DNA from: Phoronis australis
Taxonomy: Eukaryota > Phoronida > Phoronidae
Assembly: GCA_002633005.1 (NCBI GenBank)
Contig: NMRA01000078.1
Span: 629,868 to 693,867, forward strand
Direction: 5' to 3'
Length of the DNA: 64,000 nucleotides
Each line of letters begins with the position of its first letter. The stretch's first letter is position 1. The position numbers were made by a program, and so were the translations under genes. Shown piece after piece: positions 1 through 12,391 of the stretch. The notes beneath the pieces were generated by a model. That model saw only the letters and a program-made list of their open reading frames with translations. It was not told the origin of the DNA and ran no database searches.

Positions 1-600
1 TTGAGCTAACGAGTATTTTGTTCCTAGGCTAGGATCCTGGATGACGCAAGAGAGATGGTGCACCCAGTCGCCAAAATATGTTCTGTCTGTCTAGTTTCAG
101 ATAATCTTTGAATCTGGCAAGGAACGGTCTCTTGGTTTCTCCAGTGTAGGTGTGGTTGGGATCCTGGTCACATTCCAGCTGGTATATGACCCCATATTGA
201 TTAGTCATCGGGGTTGGGTCTTTGGGTCTGACGAGTAGGGAACGGAGGGTGTTGATAGGTTTCATGTATCAGGAAATACCGTGGATTCTGTAGGTGTGTT
301 GTAGGCGTTCAGATATTCTTCTTATGTATGGGATATGGCAACGGAGGGACCATCGAGTTTTTCAGTAGGTTTACGACTAGGGGGGTCAGTAAACATCAAT
401 TCCTGATATCCATTAGCTCGCAAAGCATCTTCAACGTGGTCCACCTCTTCGACATAGTCACGGTAGTCAGTGATGTAACGATCAGCTCTATCCAGGAGGG
501 TACGGGCGACAGAATGTTTATGTTTTAACCACGTCTCTAAGAAAGTGAACATTTTATATACAATGCCTCTAGAGACTAATGACGAACATATTCTCCACAT
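1..600 (-). mobile_element. Penelope-like element remnant with GIY-YIG domain
   Basis: Two minus-strand frames read in order. The first, 600 to 322, matches the linker that follows the reverse transcriptase in Penelope-like elements, with a run like HSVARTLLDRAD and a later ALRANGY. The second, 265 to 29, carries a GIY-YIG nuclease core (GVIY, then YTGET, then an Arg-containing helix). The frames are shifted against each other near 325, and an in-frame TGA lies just before the second frame (codons read GIS-stop-YM), so the copy is dead. The reverse transcriptase itself is not visible and the element runs up to or past the window edge. Family identity is from motif memory. Confidence 0.7.
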
Positions 601-2090
601 TGTTTTGTTGTATTGTAATTTTGTAAAGTTATCTTAAAAACAATTGTAATTACGGATGATTACTTGTTTGCTAATTATACTATTGATCGTCTGCTTCCCG
701 CGGAATCTGGAAGCCTTTTGTACTTCAAAGTAGTTGGATGGAATCTCGGTCCTAGCATTGAAAAATTCAAAGACTATTTCACTTCTTCTAGAAACTGTAA
801 ACGGCCTTTTGTATGGTATCAAGAAGAAACAGAGATCGGTCCAGCCGCGAGGTCTAACCCTGGACTCGAAGTCAAATTATTTTTATGTTTCTCTGTCTAC
901 TATTCCATAAACTCAAGGGAAGTGTCCGTTATACTATGCTCGAGTACATTTTGGTTTATAGGGAGGATGAAGTCGGCCATTTTGTTTTCGGATCGGTCAT
1001 TTTCATGTTCTACATTCCAATTTCAAAAAAATATATTAGTCAAGCTACACAGTCGTATGAACGTTTTCAACTCATGTGAACTGTGTCTGAGCTCTCTGAC
1101 CAATCAAGTGTGAAATTTGACCAGTTAGGCATTTTCAACTCTTTGCGACAAAAGGATTCACCAGTTATGAAGGTGCATTTAATGATTATACATAAATGAA
1201 AGGTCAAATTTTCACTTTCGTGACGAAGAATTTTTATTTTTGTCCCTAAGTATAAAAATTTTGTAATTTTCAAATTTAGAGCAAAAATTAAACTTTGTTT
1301 TTTTCTTCAAAATTCTTCGTGCAGTTTTTAAGATCATTCACATGTCCCATGCCCTCGAAGGGAGCAAAAGCGTGGTGTCAAATATGTATCTAAAACAGCT
1401 TTTGAAATCTCTCATTGTGTCGTCACTTTCGCTTGTCGGTGCTTTGCCGCACTGAGCATACAAGTTTATCATTTTCAACACGCGTGAAAACTTAATTTAT
1501 CAAGCAAAACTCACATTAATAGATCCAGAAATACTAAGTATCCTAATCCCAAACGTGTGCACTGACTTCAACTGCGTTTTCGTACTACAAGCAGGAGTAT
1601 AGACATATTTTTGGACCTCACTGGTTCGGACCAGTAAAATGTAATCTACTGGACAGGTCCTGCCATTTGATACACCTATGATACATTTCGATCTAGCATT
1701 GTGTGTGCAGGGAAAATTATGTGATTTCAGTGTTTGTGCTATTTTGTATTTTGTCTTTGTTTGTAGTTTGCTTGAAGAAAAACTATGAGCTTCAGTTAAA
1801 ACTTATATTTATTAAAAAGAGTTTGATGGTGATGCACCCACTTCTGATTGCATTTGGTGTCGATGGCCACCCACATGGCGCCATCCTGCATTTTTGTAAT
1901 ACCAAAAGTCAACTGCAGGCTGAGCACTACAATTTTCAAGCGTTGGCTCCTCTGTCATAATAATAGTCTATAAGTAATTGACTATTAATTTTCATTCAGA
2001 GCAGCTCTGTTATAGCTACTAAGCGAACATACGTATGTTGAAACCTGTGACATCCACCACTGGAACTACTGACCAGTTTATCAGCACGAT
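601..2090. other. Intergenic, no gene seen
   Basis: AT-rich DNA with short chance frames in several registers. None shows a recognisable domain or convincing splice-bounded structure. A frame near 1703-1960 begins with a hydrophobic stretch but has no supporting context. Confidence 0.5.
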
Positions 2091-2095
2091 AGCAT

Positions 2096-2228
2096 AAGCG
2101 GATCCAGGGGGTCAAGCCGGTCCGGGCCCCTTCTTTTTTCACTTGATTTTAACTGAAGTCAAATTTAGAATTTTCAAATTGTTGAATTGGACCCACCTTC
2201 CCCTTTTAAAGAATCCTGGATCCGCGCC
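2096..2228. mobile_element. Small TIR element (MITE-like), about 130 bp
   Basis: Perfect 11-bp terminal inverted repeats, GCGGATCCAGG at 2098-2108 and CCTGGATCCGC at 2215-2225, bound an AT-rich core with no coding capacity. The size and structure fit a non-autonomous DNA transposon. The superfamily cannot be told from this copy. Confidence 0.6.
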
Positions 2229-2585
2229 TGGGAAGTACTGAATAGCTTAGTTATGATGAATCAGAAACTTGGTAAAAATTTAAGTGTTTCAACAAAGTAA
2301 CAAGCTCTTGAAGTTTGAGTGTTTGGTGAAAAATTGATGCGCAATTAGAGTACAAAAATCCATCACTAGATGTCTCTTGACATTGATGACGTCACTGGCA
2401 GGTTTCGCGATTGTGTGTGAAGTCGGCAAAGACCGTGAACTTCAAAGTCCGTTCATTAAGAAAGGAGTAGTAGTGATGTTAAACTGATATTGTCAAACAA
2501 ATTCTACATGTTTCAAATATTCTGGCTGTACGTTATGAAATGACGAAGTTATATGTATGGCAGTTTAAAGTAAGACTGCAGTAGT

Positions 2586-2770
2586 ATAGACCATTGTCCC
2601 AGCCCCCCTGTCTTTCACATGCTTGGTTACTTCAGGCGGGTGACGGTTACTTCTGATCAAATCCTTCTCCAGATGTTCAAAAGTCATTTTCAACAAAGTT
2701 CCCAAGAATACACTTGCACGTTTAGTAGGAATCTTAGTCTGAATTTGCAAAAAAACTAGCCTCAAATATT
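2586..2770. repeat. Solitary terminal arm of the 2.6 kb TIR family
   Basis: This stretch resembles the terminal arm of the element at 46118-48746. It shares the outer block resembling CCATAGTCCCAGC, then TCTTTCAC, and the inner block with AAGTTCCCAAGAATACACTT followed by GCACGT. Only one end is visible, so it is a relic or a solo end. Confidence 0.5.
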
Positions 2771-3049
2771 TTGCTAACCATTGGTTGAGTGTAATATAAT
2801 CAGATCAGCCAATGTAACGAGAGTAAAGTACATTGTATTGTGTCTGTGCCATTTCTGAGATGTCTGCAGTACTTCCTGAATCAGTTTGTGCTTCTCAGAC
2901 GAAACAGGTTTTGTGTCAGCAGTGACACTTCTGAGAAGACGAGTGCATGAATAATTGACATGGCAATAGAGCGCTAAGATTTCTGCCCGTTGTTGCTTTC
3001 AGATCTAGGATTCTTCTTACGTACTTGTTCTAAGCTTCTCGATTTACAG

Positions 3050-3152
3050 ACATGACCCTGAAGTCAATGAGTTTGCAAAGAAGAGGATCAAATTTGAGTA
3101 CAACACAATATTCACCCCTAGTAAAAAGTTTTTTGTGACAAAGCAGAAATAA
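3050..3152 (+). CDS. Possible 3' terminal exon of an unidentified gene
   Basis: A good acceptor (pyrimidine-rich tract ending TTTACAG at 3049) is followed by 33 open codons and a TAA. The peptide begins HDPEVNEFAKKR and continues to a basic end with FTPSKKFF. It is lysine-rich, mixed in composition and looks protein-like rather than random. An AATAAA lies about 390 bp downstream. No matching upstream exon was found in the window and I do not recognise the family. It could be chance. Confidence 0.35.
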
Positions 3153-4306
3153 TCTATCACAAACAGTCAGTGTTTTGGCAACTTACTGGTGTCAAGATAA
3201 GTGAAAACCTCTTAAATCTAACAGTTATGATGAGCCTGGTACTTGTTGTAGAAAGCCAAGGAAGTTTTCAGTTCTGTTTAACTGTACTCAAAGAAAGAGG
3301 CAATAGTGCGGGTTACAACTTACAGACAACCACACAAAGAAAAGGAGATATGAGTGCTTTTCGAACTTAGAAACATTGATTGATGAGTACTTTAGTTGAA
3401 AAATATGAATTACGGTTAAAAACCTCTTTTTGTGGACAGTTTTTCTTGAGGTACGACATTGTCCCTCATTTTGGAAATTTTGCACACAATTTTATGAAAG
3501 GTGCTTACCGTAATTTTCCCTATGACAGTAATCCCATTCAAATAAATAATGTACAAATTTCCTGATATTTATTTTTGTTGCTAAATTTTGATTTTGGTAT
3601 GATATATATGTACTGCTACTACGGTACTTCTAAACATTAATGACGTGTGGTCAAATACGAAACGTTACATACATCTATTATTTTTGTTATAGTTCAAAAT
3701 GAGGAAAAACGATACTAACATCACGGTACATAAAAAAGTCAAACAAAATACAGTTTTGCCGTTATGGTGGATAATTCTGTTAACAGTAAATGTGACTTGT
3801 AATGACTCTTATGGTGTGAAAATTCTTAATACGGAATGGCTTAGGTGGCCGGCCAACGTATTACGGTATAAATTCTTCAATTTGGGACAAGAGTAATTGC
3901 TGAAATGGTCGTATTTCTGCTTTTCACAGACTTACCACTATTGTTGCAAATTCTCAAAATTTCACCAAATGTTGCTTTGTAACGACTACGCCATACACAC
4001 CATGCTAAAAGTAAATTTGTACTGAAATAGTTACTTTTGTTGAGAAATTTAACAAAATGAAATTTCACGTGCCTGCCATATTGTGAAAGCTGCTTTGACA
4101 ATGAATGTGGCGTACGCCTACTGTTAGCGGTCATAACGTGAAATTCGCGATCATATCTGTTTACAATTGGCGTGTACTGTATCTCATACCTTTCAATTTT
4201 CATTTTCGAGTATAGATGTAAAATAATTATGTATACGAAAGACATTTTCCTTGAATCTCACTTTCGTGTGTATATCATGATGTAAATGCAGTCTAATTTG
4301 TTGTAG
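3153..4306. other. Intergenic, no gene seen
   Basis: AT-rich DNA with only short chance frames on both strands and no recognisable repeat or RNA gene. Confidence 0.4.
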
Positions 4307-4417
4307 GTGTCTTGAATAATGCAGTTGTGGGCAGTGAATCAGAAGATGGACTTTTACGGAGGGTCTTCAGTGGTGCATTATCAAGGAAGATACTTGAGCG
4401 GAGTGCGAGGGATATAG
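4307..4417 (+). CDS. Gene A candidate upstream exon
   Basis: An acceptor (TTGTTGTAG) precedes 36 open codons flanked by phase-1 boundaries and a strong donor (G, then GTAAGG). Splicing to the Cys-module exon at 6181 keeps frame. The peptide contains GSESEDGLLRR and SRKILERSARDI and is charged, without cysteines. No counterpart was found in gene B, where the signal-peptide exon fits the Cys exon directly. A phase-1 symmetric exon could be optional, or this could be chance. Confidence 0.35.
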
Positions 4418-4659
4418 GTAAGGGAAACGCAGCATGGTCATCTTAGGGGTACAGGCTGAAGTTAAGATTGGTCTGCTGTGAGTATTGCTCGGTGTGACAG
4501 TCGCTCAGTCCGGGGGTGAACTGCTTGCGCTAGTGGTGTCAGTCTTGCTCAACGTCATGCAGCGCCATCACCCGTCGAATGAAGTTTTCAAATTTTACCA
4601 ATTCTTTTATCGATTGAGCTAGCCTTGTATATAACCCAACATCATCCTATATTGATACT

Positions 4660-4925
4660 CAGGGTGGTGTCAATACATGTACTCATGGTATGAAGTCAGC
4701 CACCTAACGCCATCATCAGGCTCAGAGTGGTATCATGCATGTGCTGATGGTATGAAGTCAGCCACCTAACGCCATCTTGAGGCTCAGGGTAGGCCTATAC
4801 ACGAACTGAAGGTGTGAAGTCAACTACCTTATGTCATCACGACTCTTAGGGTGGTACCGTACATGTGCTGATGGTATGAAGTCGGCCACGTAATGCCATC
4901 ATGAACCTCCAGGTGGTTTCTAATA
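4660..4925. repeat. Minisatellite, about 65 bp unit, four copies
   Basis: Imperfect tandem copies each contain a block like GGTATGAAGTCAGCCACC followed by TAACGCCATCAT and a GGCTCAGGGTGG boundary. The repeats lie in the intron after the first candidate exon of gene A and have no coding role that I can see. Confidence 0.75.
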
Positions 4926-6180
4926 CTGGTAGTATTAAACCATCAACCAACACCACCATATGTTGATGGGTGACATCACAATATAGATTTATAATCTGGA
5001 GCACCGTTAAGTTCAAGATTCAGTGAAAAACGAGCTCCAAGTAACTGTGAGGAATTGGTCTCGGTTATCCCATTATTGTTTCTTGATAGGCCGTCTGGAA
5101 TAGCCTACTTGGGACGGTCAAAATTCCAGAGCAAAATGAAATTTTTTCCCCGTATGATGAAGATTTCACTCCTTGTTGAACATATTTCTCCGAGTTTGAT
5201 TCTTTGCGGTTGCGACTACTATCAGTACTGCTCTTGAGTTAATGAAGAAGTTGCAAAATGCTTAAAAATTATATATGCACCACATTATTTTTGACATTTG
5301 ATATTTTTGTCACTTGACCTTGACATGTCATTCTAATTTGACTTTTCTGAACCTACCTTTTATTACTGTGTAAGCATTCCATCTTCATCACCTACATGTA
5401 CAGTATAATCTCGCCTGTTCAAAACATAATATGGCTGACAGCTGAAATTTTACTTTTTTCATACTGGCATAAAATACATACCGTGTCTAACTTTTGTATG
5501 GTATCTATTACAGGGTTTTATGAAAATTTGTGGGCACTCATAACGTAAGGATACCTTGAAAAGGGGAAAGGGTAATTTTGGATATTATTTTTCTCTGCAA
5601 TCGATGAGACTTTATTGTTCTTGTTGGAGTGAGTCTCAGCCTTAATTATCCTTTTTTGTAGGAAATGACCCAGTTCATTCTTGACCACTGTCAAGTTCCC
5701 CTTCTCGTGATTGGCGTTTCTCTTGTGACAACTATGTCTTGTATCGGTACTTGTAATAAACTGTTTTCAAATGTGAACAAAGTCGTCAGACAACTTTTTT
5801 TTGTTCAGTCACTCCATTTTAATCGTGTTTTCAACTATAAAACCACTTTCTAGTGATTACACATGTGATGCTGTTTTATCCTTGCAATGTGTGTTTTTTT
5901 CACTTGTGATGTTATTTTGTTTTTGTAATATGGGCTGCATTCAGTTGTGACATCTTTCACTCTTGTGGTGTGCAGTTTTCACGTGACAGTTTATCTAGGA
6001 GTCCACCTCTTACGTCTGACAATTTTTATTTCTATGACGTGCATTTTCCACGTGTAATTTCTGCCATGTGCGGTTTTTTGTGACTACTTATACTGTCGCA
6101 ATACATTGCTTTCACATGTGAGAATTTTGATTTTTGCATCGTTATGTTTACCCTAACATAACCAATCTTGATATTTGCAG

Positions 6181-6339
6181 AAGATAGGTCTGACATTGGT
6201 CAACCAAGTGTGCAACTCGATAGGTGCCATCCCAACTTCTGTCACCAATATTCCCCCGAAATTCCCCGTGGTGGAGATATACGGATATCTAGAAGGGACC
6301 AGTGCCTTGCTCATCAAGGAAAGGAGTGCTTATCTACAG
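6181..6339 (+). CDS. Gene A exon: four-cysteine N-terminal module
   Basis: Acceptor ATATTTGCAG, donor ACAG then GTATTC, phases 1-1. It encodes 52 full codons with CHPNFC, later DQC and KEC. The paralogous exon of gene B (32643-32789) has the same CHPxxC start, the same GDI block in the middle and the same two later cysteines. The four cysteines probably make two disulfides in a small extracellular module. I do not recognise it as a named domain. Another open frame overlaps the exon, but the pattern shared with gene B selects this one. Confidence 0.75.
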
Positions 6340-7397
6340 GTATTCGCTGTTCATCTGTAAATGGCCAACTCAACGAATAAATGGATCAAACGTTTTGTCA
6401 GTAATTTGATTGTGCTGAGAGGATTTTTCTTATTTACGAGCACCGTGTAAAAACAAATTGATTTGAAGACATTGTTCTGTTGATTTTTTTCCAGAAATAT
6501 TCACATTGAGTTTTTACAGGCACATTCCCATACATTTAAATTCGCTACTACCAAAAGCTGTTTTGTTAACTGTGGTTAACAGCAAATTTAAGCGTTAGTG
6601 TCCCCATCAACTTTTCGATACATAGTTCAGCAAAGTTATAGCCAAGTAGCGCTACCCCGTTGGTCATATACGTTGCTGTTCTTGCCAGTGCTTGACATCA
6701 AGGGTTGGCTATTTGTTTTATATTGTTGCATGATTTTTTTTGGTTGAAATTAAACCTTCCGCAAACCCTTCTTTCATTGTAAAACTTGATTTTGCTTGGA
6801 CCACTTTCGAATTATGAAAATGACCTCAACTTGTTCCTTACTCAAATTTTGCATGATTTTGTGGCTTGGAAAGAACCTCAGACTCCATTTTTGTTTTACA
6901 TCAGGCTTGACAGTGTGGGGAAGGGTCACGACACTTGACCTTAGTGGGCTACTTGTCTCAGCTTTCAACAACATTGCATGCACATAGTAAATTGATACAG
7001 TTTTTTATAATTCGAAGTGACAGCTCTCACCTGTTTCACCAAACAGAAGTTGAAAAACTTTAAGCTGTTGGGTATTCCTGAAATGTGTAAAAGTATACCG
7101 GGATAATCGACCACTCGTTCAACAGCTGGTGCTGATAAATAAAGATCCCTGTTTTAACATTTGAATAGCTTGAAAGCAGAAAATAGTCCGTCCACATTCC
7201 TCATTTTGTGCATTTTGACCTGGTTCCTGCTAATTCCACTCTGCGCCACTCAGCGAATTTTGAGTGGTCCATTCCTTTTGAAACGCGAACAATTATCTCC
7301 AGGAAGAACTACACACTAGACAGTCGCACTGTGTATGGTGTAGTGCACAGTCTGCTTGTTTTAATTTCCATAGAGTCAATTCTTATTCCTTTTGCAG

Positions 7398-7495
7398 TCA
7401 CCAGCTCCCCACCACTGAAGATCACCACAGCACAAACCACTCCTGTGCCTCCTAAAGTGGCGCCCACTGTTGCCACGGTTGTCAGCAAAGACGAT
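7398..7495 (+). CDS. Gene A exon: short Thr/Pro-rich mucin-like stalk
   Basis: Acceptor TTTTGCAG, donor GAT then GTAGGT, phases 1-0. It encodes 32 residues rich in Thr, Pro and Val, including KITTAQTTPVPPKVAPT. Position and phases match the mucin exons of gene B, so this is the short form of the same exon. The composition suggests an O-glycosylated extended stalk. At 98 bp it is about one sixteenth the length of the largest B exon. Confidence 0.7.
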
Positions 7496-7539
7496 GTAGG
7501 TATAAGCAGTGTTTATGCTTAGGTGCCATGCTGGGGTGC

Positions 7540-8060
7540 CTCCTGCAGATTTGAGCTCTATCCTGATGGGCTGGGCAAGCAGGACTGGGCGATATTTTTG
7601 GATTGTAGGTGGTGGCCATAATTGGAAGCAGCTGGCAATCTGCTGGTCCTCAAGGAAATGCTGACCAGTATCAGTATCAGTATCAAACGATTTCACTCTG
7701 TGGTCCACTGATGTTGTGTGACAGAGATGATCTGCATGGAGGAATTTTGATTTCATGAGGGCACACGGCATGGTCCACAGTGGTAGTCACTTCCTGTTTG
7801 AGGCTCCTGTTGACCGATGTGACACTTTTCATCTGGATACTCATCAAATCGGCATCACGAATAGACTTGAACATTAGTTAATCTGAGACTTCCCGCTTAT
7901 GATTTTGACATGAACTCGAGCAAAGCTCTTCCTTTGGTAACGCTTCACTTGTTTTTGTCTTCCTGATTGCATACATGTGTAAAGCATTGGGCAGCATGCA
8001 TGCTGCGTCAGGCCATTTGTCACGCTGAAACTCGATTTGCTTTAAGTGCTTTGCAGACTG
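7540..8060. other. Gene A intron, unassigned
   Basis: Several overlapping minus-strand frames are open here, but no domain is recognisable and none has plausible splice boundaries. The stretch may be an old element. I see no gene. Confidence 0.3.
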
Positions 8061-8294
8061 ACGCAAGTTGAAGATCCATAGGTCCTGTAAACCAATCCAC
8101 TAATTTGTAAATCAAGACTATGATGGCTTTTGAAGTTTTAATTAAAATCCACTGGTTGTTAAAAGTGCCTACATATGGTCTTTAATATAGAAAATTCCGT
8201 GATGGTGAACATGCTCAAACTAGCCTCTGGAGCAACACGGGATGATTGAGAAACAAATCCGTGTCTGGAATTTTATCTTCTTTTTTATTTGCAG

Positions 8295-8354
8295 GCAAAA
8301 CACAGTGTAAGGATTGTGATGAGGTCTGGTTCAAAGTCACACTCCCAAGATTAT
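8295..8354 (+). CDS. Gene A exon: start of SEA-like region
   Basis: Acceptor TTTGCAG, donor TAT then GTAAGG, phases 0-0, 20 codons. It contains SVRIVMRSGS, aligned with SVRIVVKTPGS in gene B. It forms the first strand of the juxtamembrane domain completed by the next two exons. Exon identity rests on the paralogue match and conserved phase. Confidence 0.7.
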
Positions 8355-9229
8355 GTAAGGATTTTTTCTATGTTTGCCCGATCTTGGCTATATGCTGGTT
8401 CATTACATCTGGATTAGTTAAGATGCTGAATAAAAGACCTTACCCCTGTCACCCCTCAAAAGTTTGAATCACGCTTTAATGCCCATTTTCAAAGACAAAA
8501 AGGATTGCTAAAATTACCGCTTTTCAGGACGCTTGCTGCATTGTTGCAAGTTTCCCAAATTTATCAAATGTTTGGTGACAGCTGAACAGTGCTAGTCATG
8601 CCAACCATAAGGTAAAGTTTTCTTGTAGTTTTTAATGTTGTTGATAAAATAGACAAAACGAACTTCTACTTGTTGACTATATTGCGTCCTTGCCATGTGA
8701 ACCTTATTTAATAGGGCCATCCCGGATTACACGACGGTAGAACTTTCCGTTGTCCTGGAGATAAGAAAGCGCTTACTGAGCTCGTTTTGGAACTCAGGCA
8801 CATCTCGTTGATAACGGGAAGTCGTTCATGGATATTTGACCAGTTTATCAAACTTTGTCACGTCAGCACAGTAGTAATACTTCGTTGGCATTGGAAGGAC
8901 GAACAGAGTAACACGACTGAGTAAAACTTTTAAGAATCGGTCAACAAAAAATAACCTAAGAAACTTCATTGGCACAAAAACGAGACAGCAAATGTGTCTG
9001 ACGGATGTTAAGGCATTGTGCGTAAAAACAACGAGTTTCCAATGTCCCTGTGTAATGCAGGACGGCCCTTTTGTTCAACTCCACGACGTTGTCTCAAGCG
9101 AGACGAAATACCAGACAACTTATTTGTGTGCATCACTGTATTAAGTGTTTTGAATTATTGACTTCCGTTATTTTTCTCACTATCAAGAGCTTGGGATACT
9201 GTACCTGATGCAAGATCGGATTGCTGCTT

Positions 9230-9742
9230 ATTATAAGTTAAGGCTACTTAAATGTTAATGAAAGGATTTTCCAGCTGAACATGTCATGTATTATTTAAAG
9301 ATAACAACACATAGGGTTGTAATCGATTGGCTACATATTTTATGCTTTTTTGACTTAGCAGGATTTTTGCATCATATACTGGGGAACCCAATGTTCGTCC
9401 GCCTAAGCACAAAACCGACTTCCTGTTGTACTCACCGAATTATTCCACTTCAAAGTTATGATCTGAATAGGATTCGATTTAACTCTCACAGATATACCGC
9501 ATTCATCGATTCGGAAGTTTTCTTTAATTTGTGCCGAGTTATTTCAAATGTGCACTGCCTTCGGCAGCCATTTTATTGTGACACCTAAGNATTATAAGTT
9601 AAGGCTACTTAAATGTTAATGTACGGATTTTCCAGCTGAACATGTCATGTATTATTTAAAGATAACAACACATAGGGTTGTAATCGATTGGCTAGATATT
9701 TTATGCTTTTTTGACTTAGCAGGATTTTTGCATCATATATCT
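9230..9742. repeat. Direct duplication flanking a single N (9590)
   Basis: About 150 bp starting at 9230 recurs from 9591 (offset 361) with only a few differences, and a lone N sits at 9590 exactly where the second copy starts. After about 9380 the first copy continues with roughly 210 bp that the second lacks. This looks like two allelic contigs butted together rather than a biological repeat. Confidence 0.7.
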
Positions 9743-10091
9743 GTTCCAACTCTGTTTGGAAAACTGGTACGTCAAACCTGTCGTCTTTTCTATTATATAC
9801 TGTAGGTACATGTTTTGAGTACTTTGTGCGTTGAGCTCCAATGTTGAAAAATCTTGCCTCTTGTTAACAACTGTTGAGTAATCTTGAGAAAGATTGCTTG
9901 CTAGTAACATAATTCAAGCTGACTAACGTTGCACTCTCACTGACTAGAGTACTCCATCACCTGTTTGCGCGTGTCCACGTAGCTTGCGCAGCACACTTAA
10001 GTGCGCTAAACTAAAGACGTCCGCATCATTGCAAGCAAGGACATTTGAGTTTATTGTAAAAATTTGAATGAGAAAGGCTTAAAAACTTAAA

Positions 10092-10365
10092 CGATATTGG
10101 CCAAGTATAACTAATATAGACCAAGCATAAATAATTGTGGCTTAGGTTAAATAATATTGGCCTGTCTTAAAAGTATTGGCTTATCTTAAGTAATATTGAC
10201 CTGGCTTAAGTTTTATTGGAACATCTGAAGTAAAATGGGCCTAGCTTAAACAAAACTGGCGTAGCTTAAATAGTATTGGCCTGTCTTAAATGTTATTGAA
10301 CTAGCTTGAATAATATTGGCATAGCTTAAATAACATTGGCTTAGCTTAAATAATGTTATATTATG
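10092..10365. repeat. Minisatellite, about 20 bp unit
   Basis: Roughly 13-14 diverged copies of a unit like AATATTGGCCTAGCTTAAAT run head to tail in the gene A intron before the 10532 exon. Many copies differ by substitutions, so it is old. Confidence 0.8.
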
Positions 10366-10531
10366 CTTTAAGCTTATATTACTCAGTAAAATTCAATCAA
10401 GCTTGGTGTCCATGCTCATCCTAGACCAGGAAACGTAATTTCCAGCACGGGGTTCATCTATAAATTCAACTTTGTGTTCTTTTTTCATCATGATTACTTG
10501 AACTGGTTGTCATGATTGCGTTTATTGACAG

Positions 10532-10724
10532 GTGGTGACGATAATAAATCACCTACAGTTGGTACTCAACTGGCTGTACTCCCAATTCCGGAAAGAGGTG
10601 AGATTCCAACGGGCGACTGACATTAGTGATGACATAGAGATTTTGATGCTGCCATCTTCTCCTAAAGAGCTGCCAGATGGGTCTCTAGAGATTGACTTTG
10701 TGGCTAAGAATAAAACGACCAATG
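10532..10724 (+). CDS. Gene A exon: core of SEA-like region
   Basis: Acceptor ATTGACAG, donor AATG then GTAGTA, phases 0-1, 64 codons. An N-terminal helix-like stretch (IINHLQLVLNWLYSQF) is followed by strands with IEILMLPSS and SLEIDFVAKNKTTN. Gene B has the equivalent at 44377-44548, shorter by seven codons mainly in the loop after the helix (KEVRFQR in A). The helix-then-strand order and juxtamembrane position resemble SEA-type domains. The classical self-cleavage motif is not visible, so a cleaved SEA domain is not claimed. Confidence 0.75.
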
Positions 10725-11682
10725 GTAGTATTTTTAACCTTTCCAGCTAATATGCTAGATTTGCAATTTATTATTTTCAAAAGTTGATTTTGCCCACTTT
10801 ACTGTTCTGGAGATCGACATATTTTCAAAAAATGGATTTTTCTCTCCTAACTTTCAAAATAGGTTTCTTTATTCCATTAGAAGCATGTTTAAGATTATAT
10901 CTTTCTAGCACTACTCCAAGGACAATGAGACAGCACCATTTGTTTATCTGGCTCATTCAACTGCTGCAGCACCTCCTTGTGGCCCAAAGAAACTTATCGT
11001 CCGCCATTCACCTTGGGCGCATTGAATGTCCCGGCTTTGCTCTCGATAGGAAGAGGGTGGGGTTTACGTGGAAACCTCATTATGTATAGCCCATAGATTA
11101 AGATGTCTATGGTATAGCCGCAGTTGAGTGAATACCCATAATGCATGTGTCGGCTGTCACTCTCTACGGCCACCATTTAGGTGGTGGTGCACCATCAAAA
11201 ATAAAAACTAAGCAATTCAAATTAAATTCCTTTAAGTTTGAAAATATTTGGAGTTCTGTTGAACGAGCATAATTTGGACTCAAGTTTGTCTGAACTAACT
11301 ATTAGTTAAAATCTGTTTCGTGAAGTTTTTTAATAAAATAAAGCAGAATGATTGTCTTTAATAAATACTGTAACTAATATATCTGTGAATTAATGAGATG
11401 TGTTGACCGGAATGTTGGAACTTTGGTGCACTGTTCCAAATAGTCTTGCTTAAGTTACTGGTGACTGTTTATCACGTTGAAAAAAATTGGAATGAAATTA
11501 AGTCCTGCACTGTATTCATTCCTCCAACTGAAAACCTTGATCAGTTAGGCCACAGTGTTTGACACTATTTATGATCAGTGAGCTTGGTAGTTCTAATATC
11601 TATATCCACCATCACAGCCCTGGTGGTGTGAAAAGGCAGGATAGTGTTCTGTTGAATTGTAATAAAAGATTTATTTATCCAG

Positions 11683-11750
11683 AAATTATCCCGGAAGAGA
11701 AACTGATGAAGATACTAAAAGATCCTGAATTTAAGAAGGCGTTTGAAAAA
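11683..11750 (+). CDS. Gene A exon: charged helix near membrane
   Basis: Acceptor TTATCCAG, donor AAA then GTGAGT, phases 1-0. It encodes IIPEEKLMKILKDPEFKKAF plus two residues, probably the last helix of the SEA-like region. The gene B exon at 45624-45691 is the same length with IIPKKELMKM and DPKFKKKLEE. Confidence 0.75.
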
Positions 11751-12391
11751 GTGAGTTATTTACTTTACATGGTGATGGTAATCTTTCATACGCATAAAAC
11801 TCTTAAAGTTAACAAATTATAAATCCTCAGAAGGAGTCAGTCTGCTCTGTTGGGCGAAATTCACGAGTTCCAGAAGTTCTGTATCTACATTTTCTTGCGT
11901 TATTTCCGGTTAAATACATATTTAGGTAGGCGCATCTTTTTGTGAAATTGCCAATATCCAGAATTGGTGTCTTAGCATGAAACACCCACTAGGATGTCAC
12001 CTGACGCGGCTGAAGGGCTAGCAACTGAATTTTCGTGGGGAACTAGGAAGTGTTCAAATTAAACCAACTTTAAGACGTCCCGTCTCTTTTAAGTTAAATC
12101 TCCTCGCAGGCAACACTTACTATAAGTTATTGTAGCTCATGTCATTGTGTAAATGATCCTTCAATTTAGAATTTCCTCATATGTTTTTCAACAAAAGTAA
12201 GAATAAAAGAAAGGCTTCATTGTCACCAAGATTTGTAGCCGGTAGCTGTCACCATAAAACAGGTGCTGCCAGCTTGTATTGATGTAGTTTGAAAATAATA
12301 TGTGCTCCTCCTGAACTTATTTCGCAGATGTCCTATGTAGTAAATCAGATGACTATTAAGCCCGGGTCCATGTGCCTGCTTTTCTCTATAG

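Noticed and set aside
664-1113. 149-codon plus-strand frame
   Set aside because: No recognisable domain and no splice-bounded structure; length alone is not enough in this sequence.
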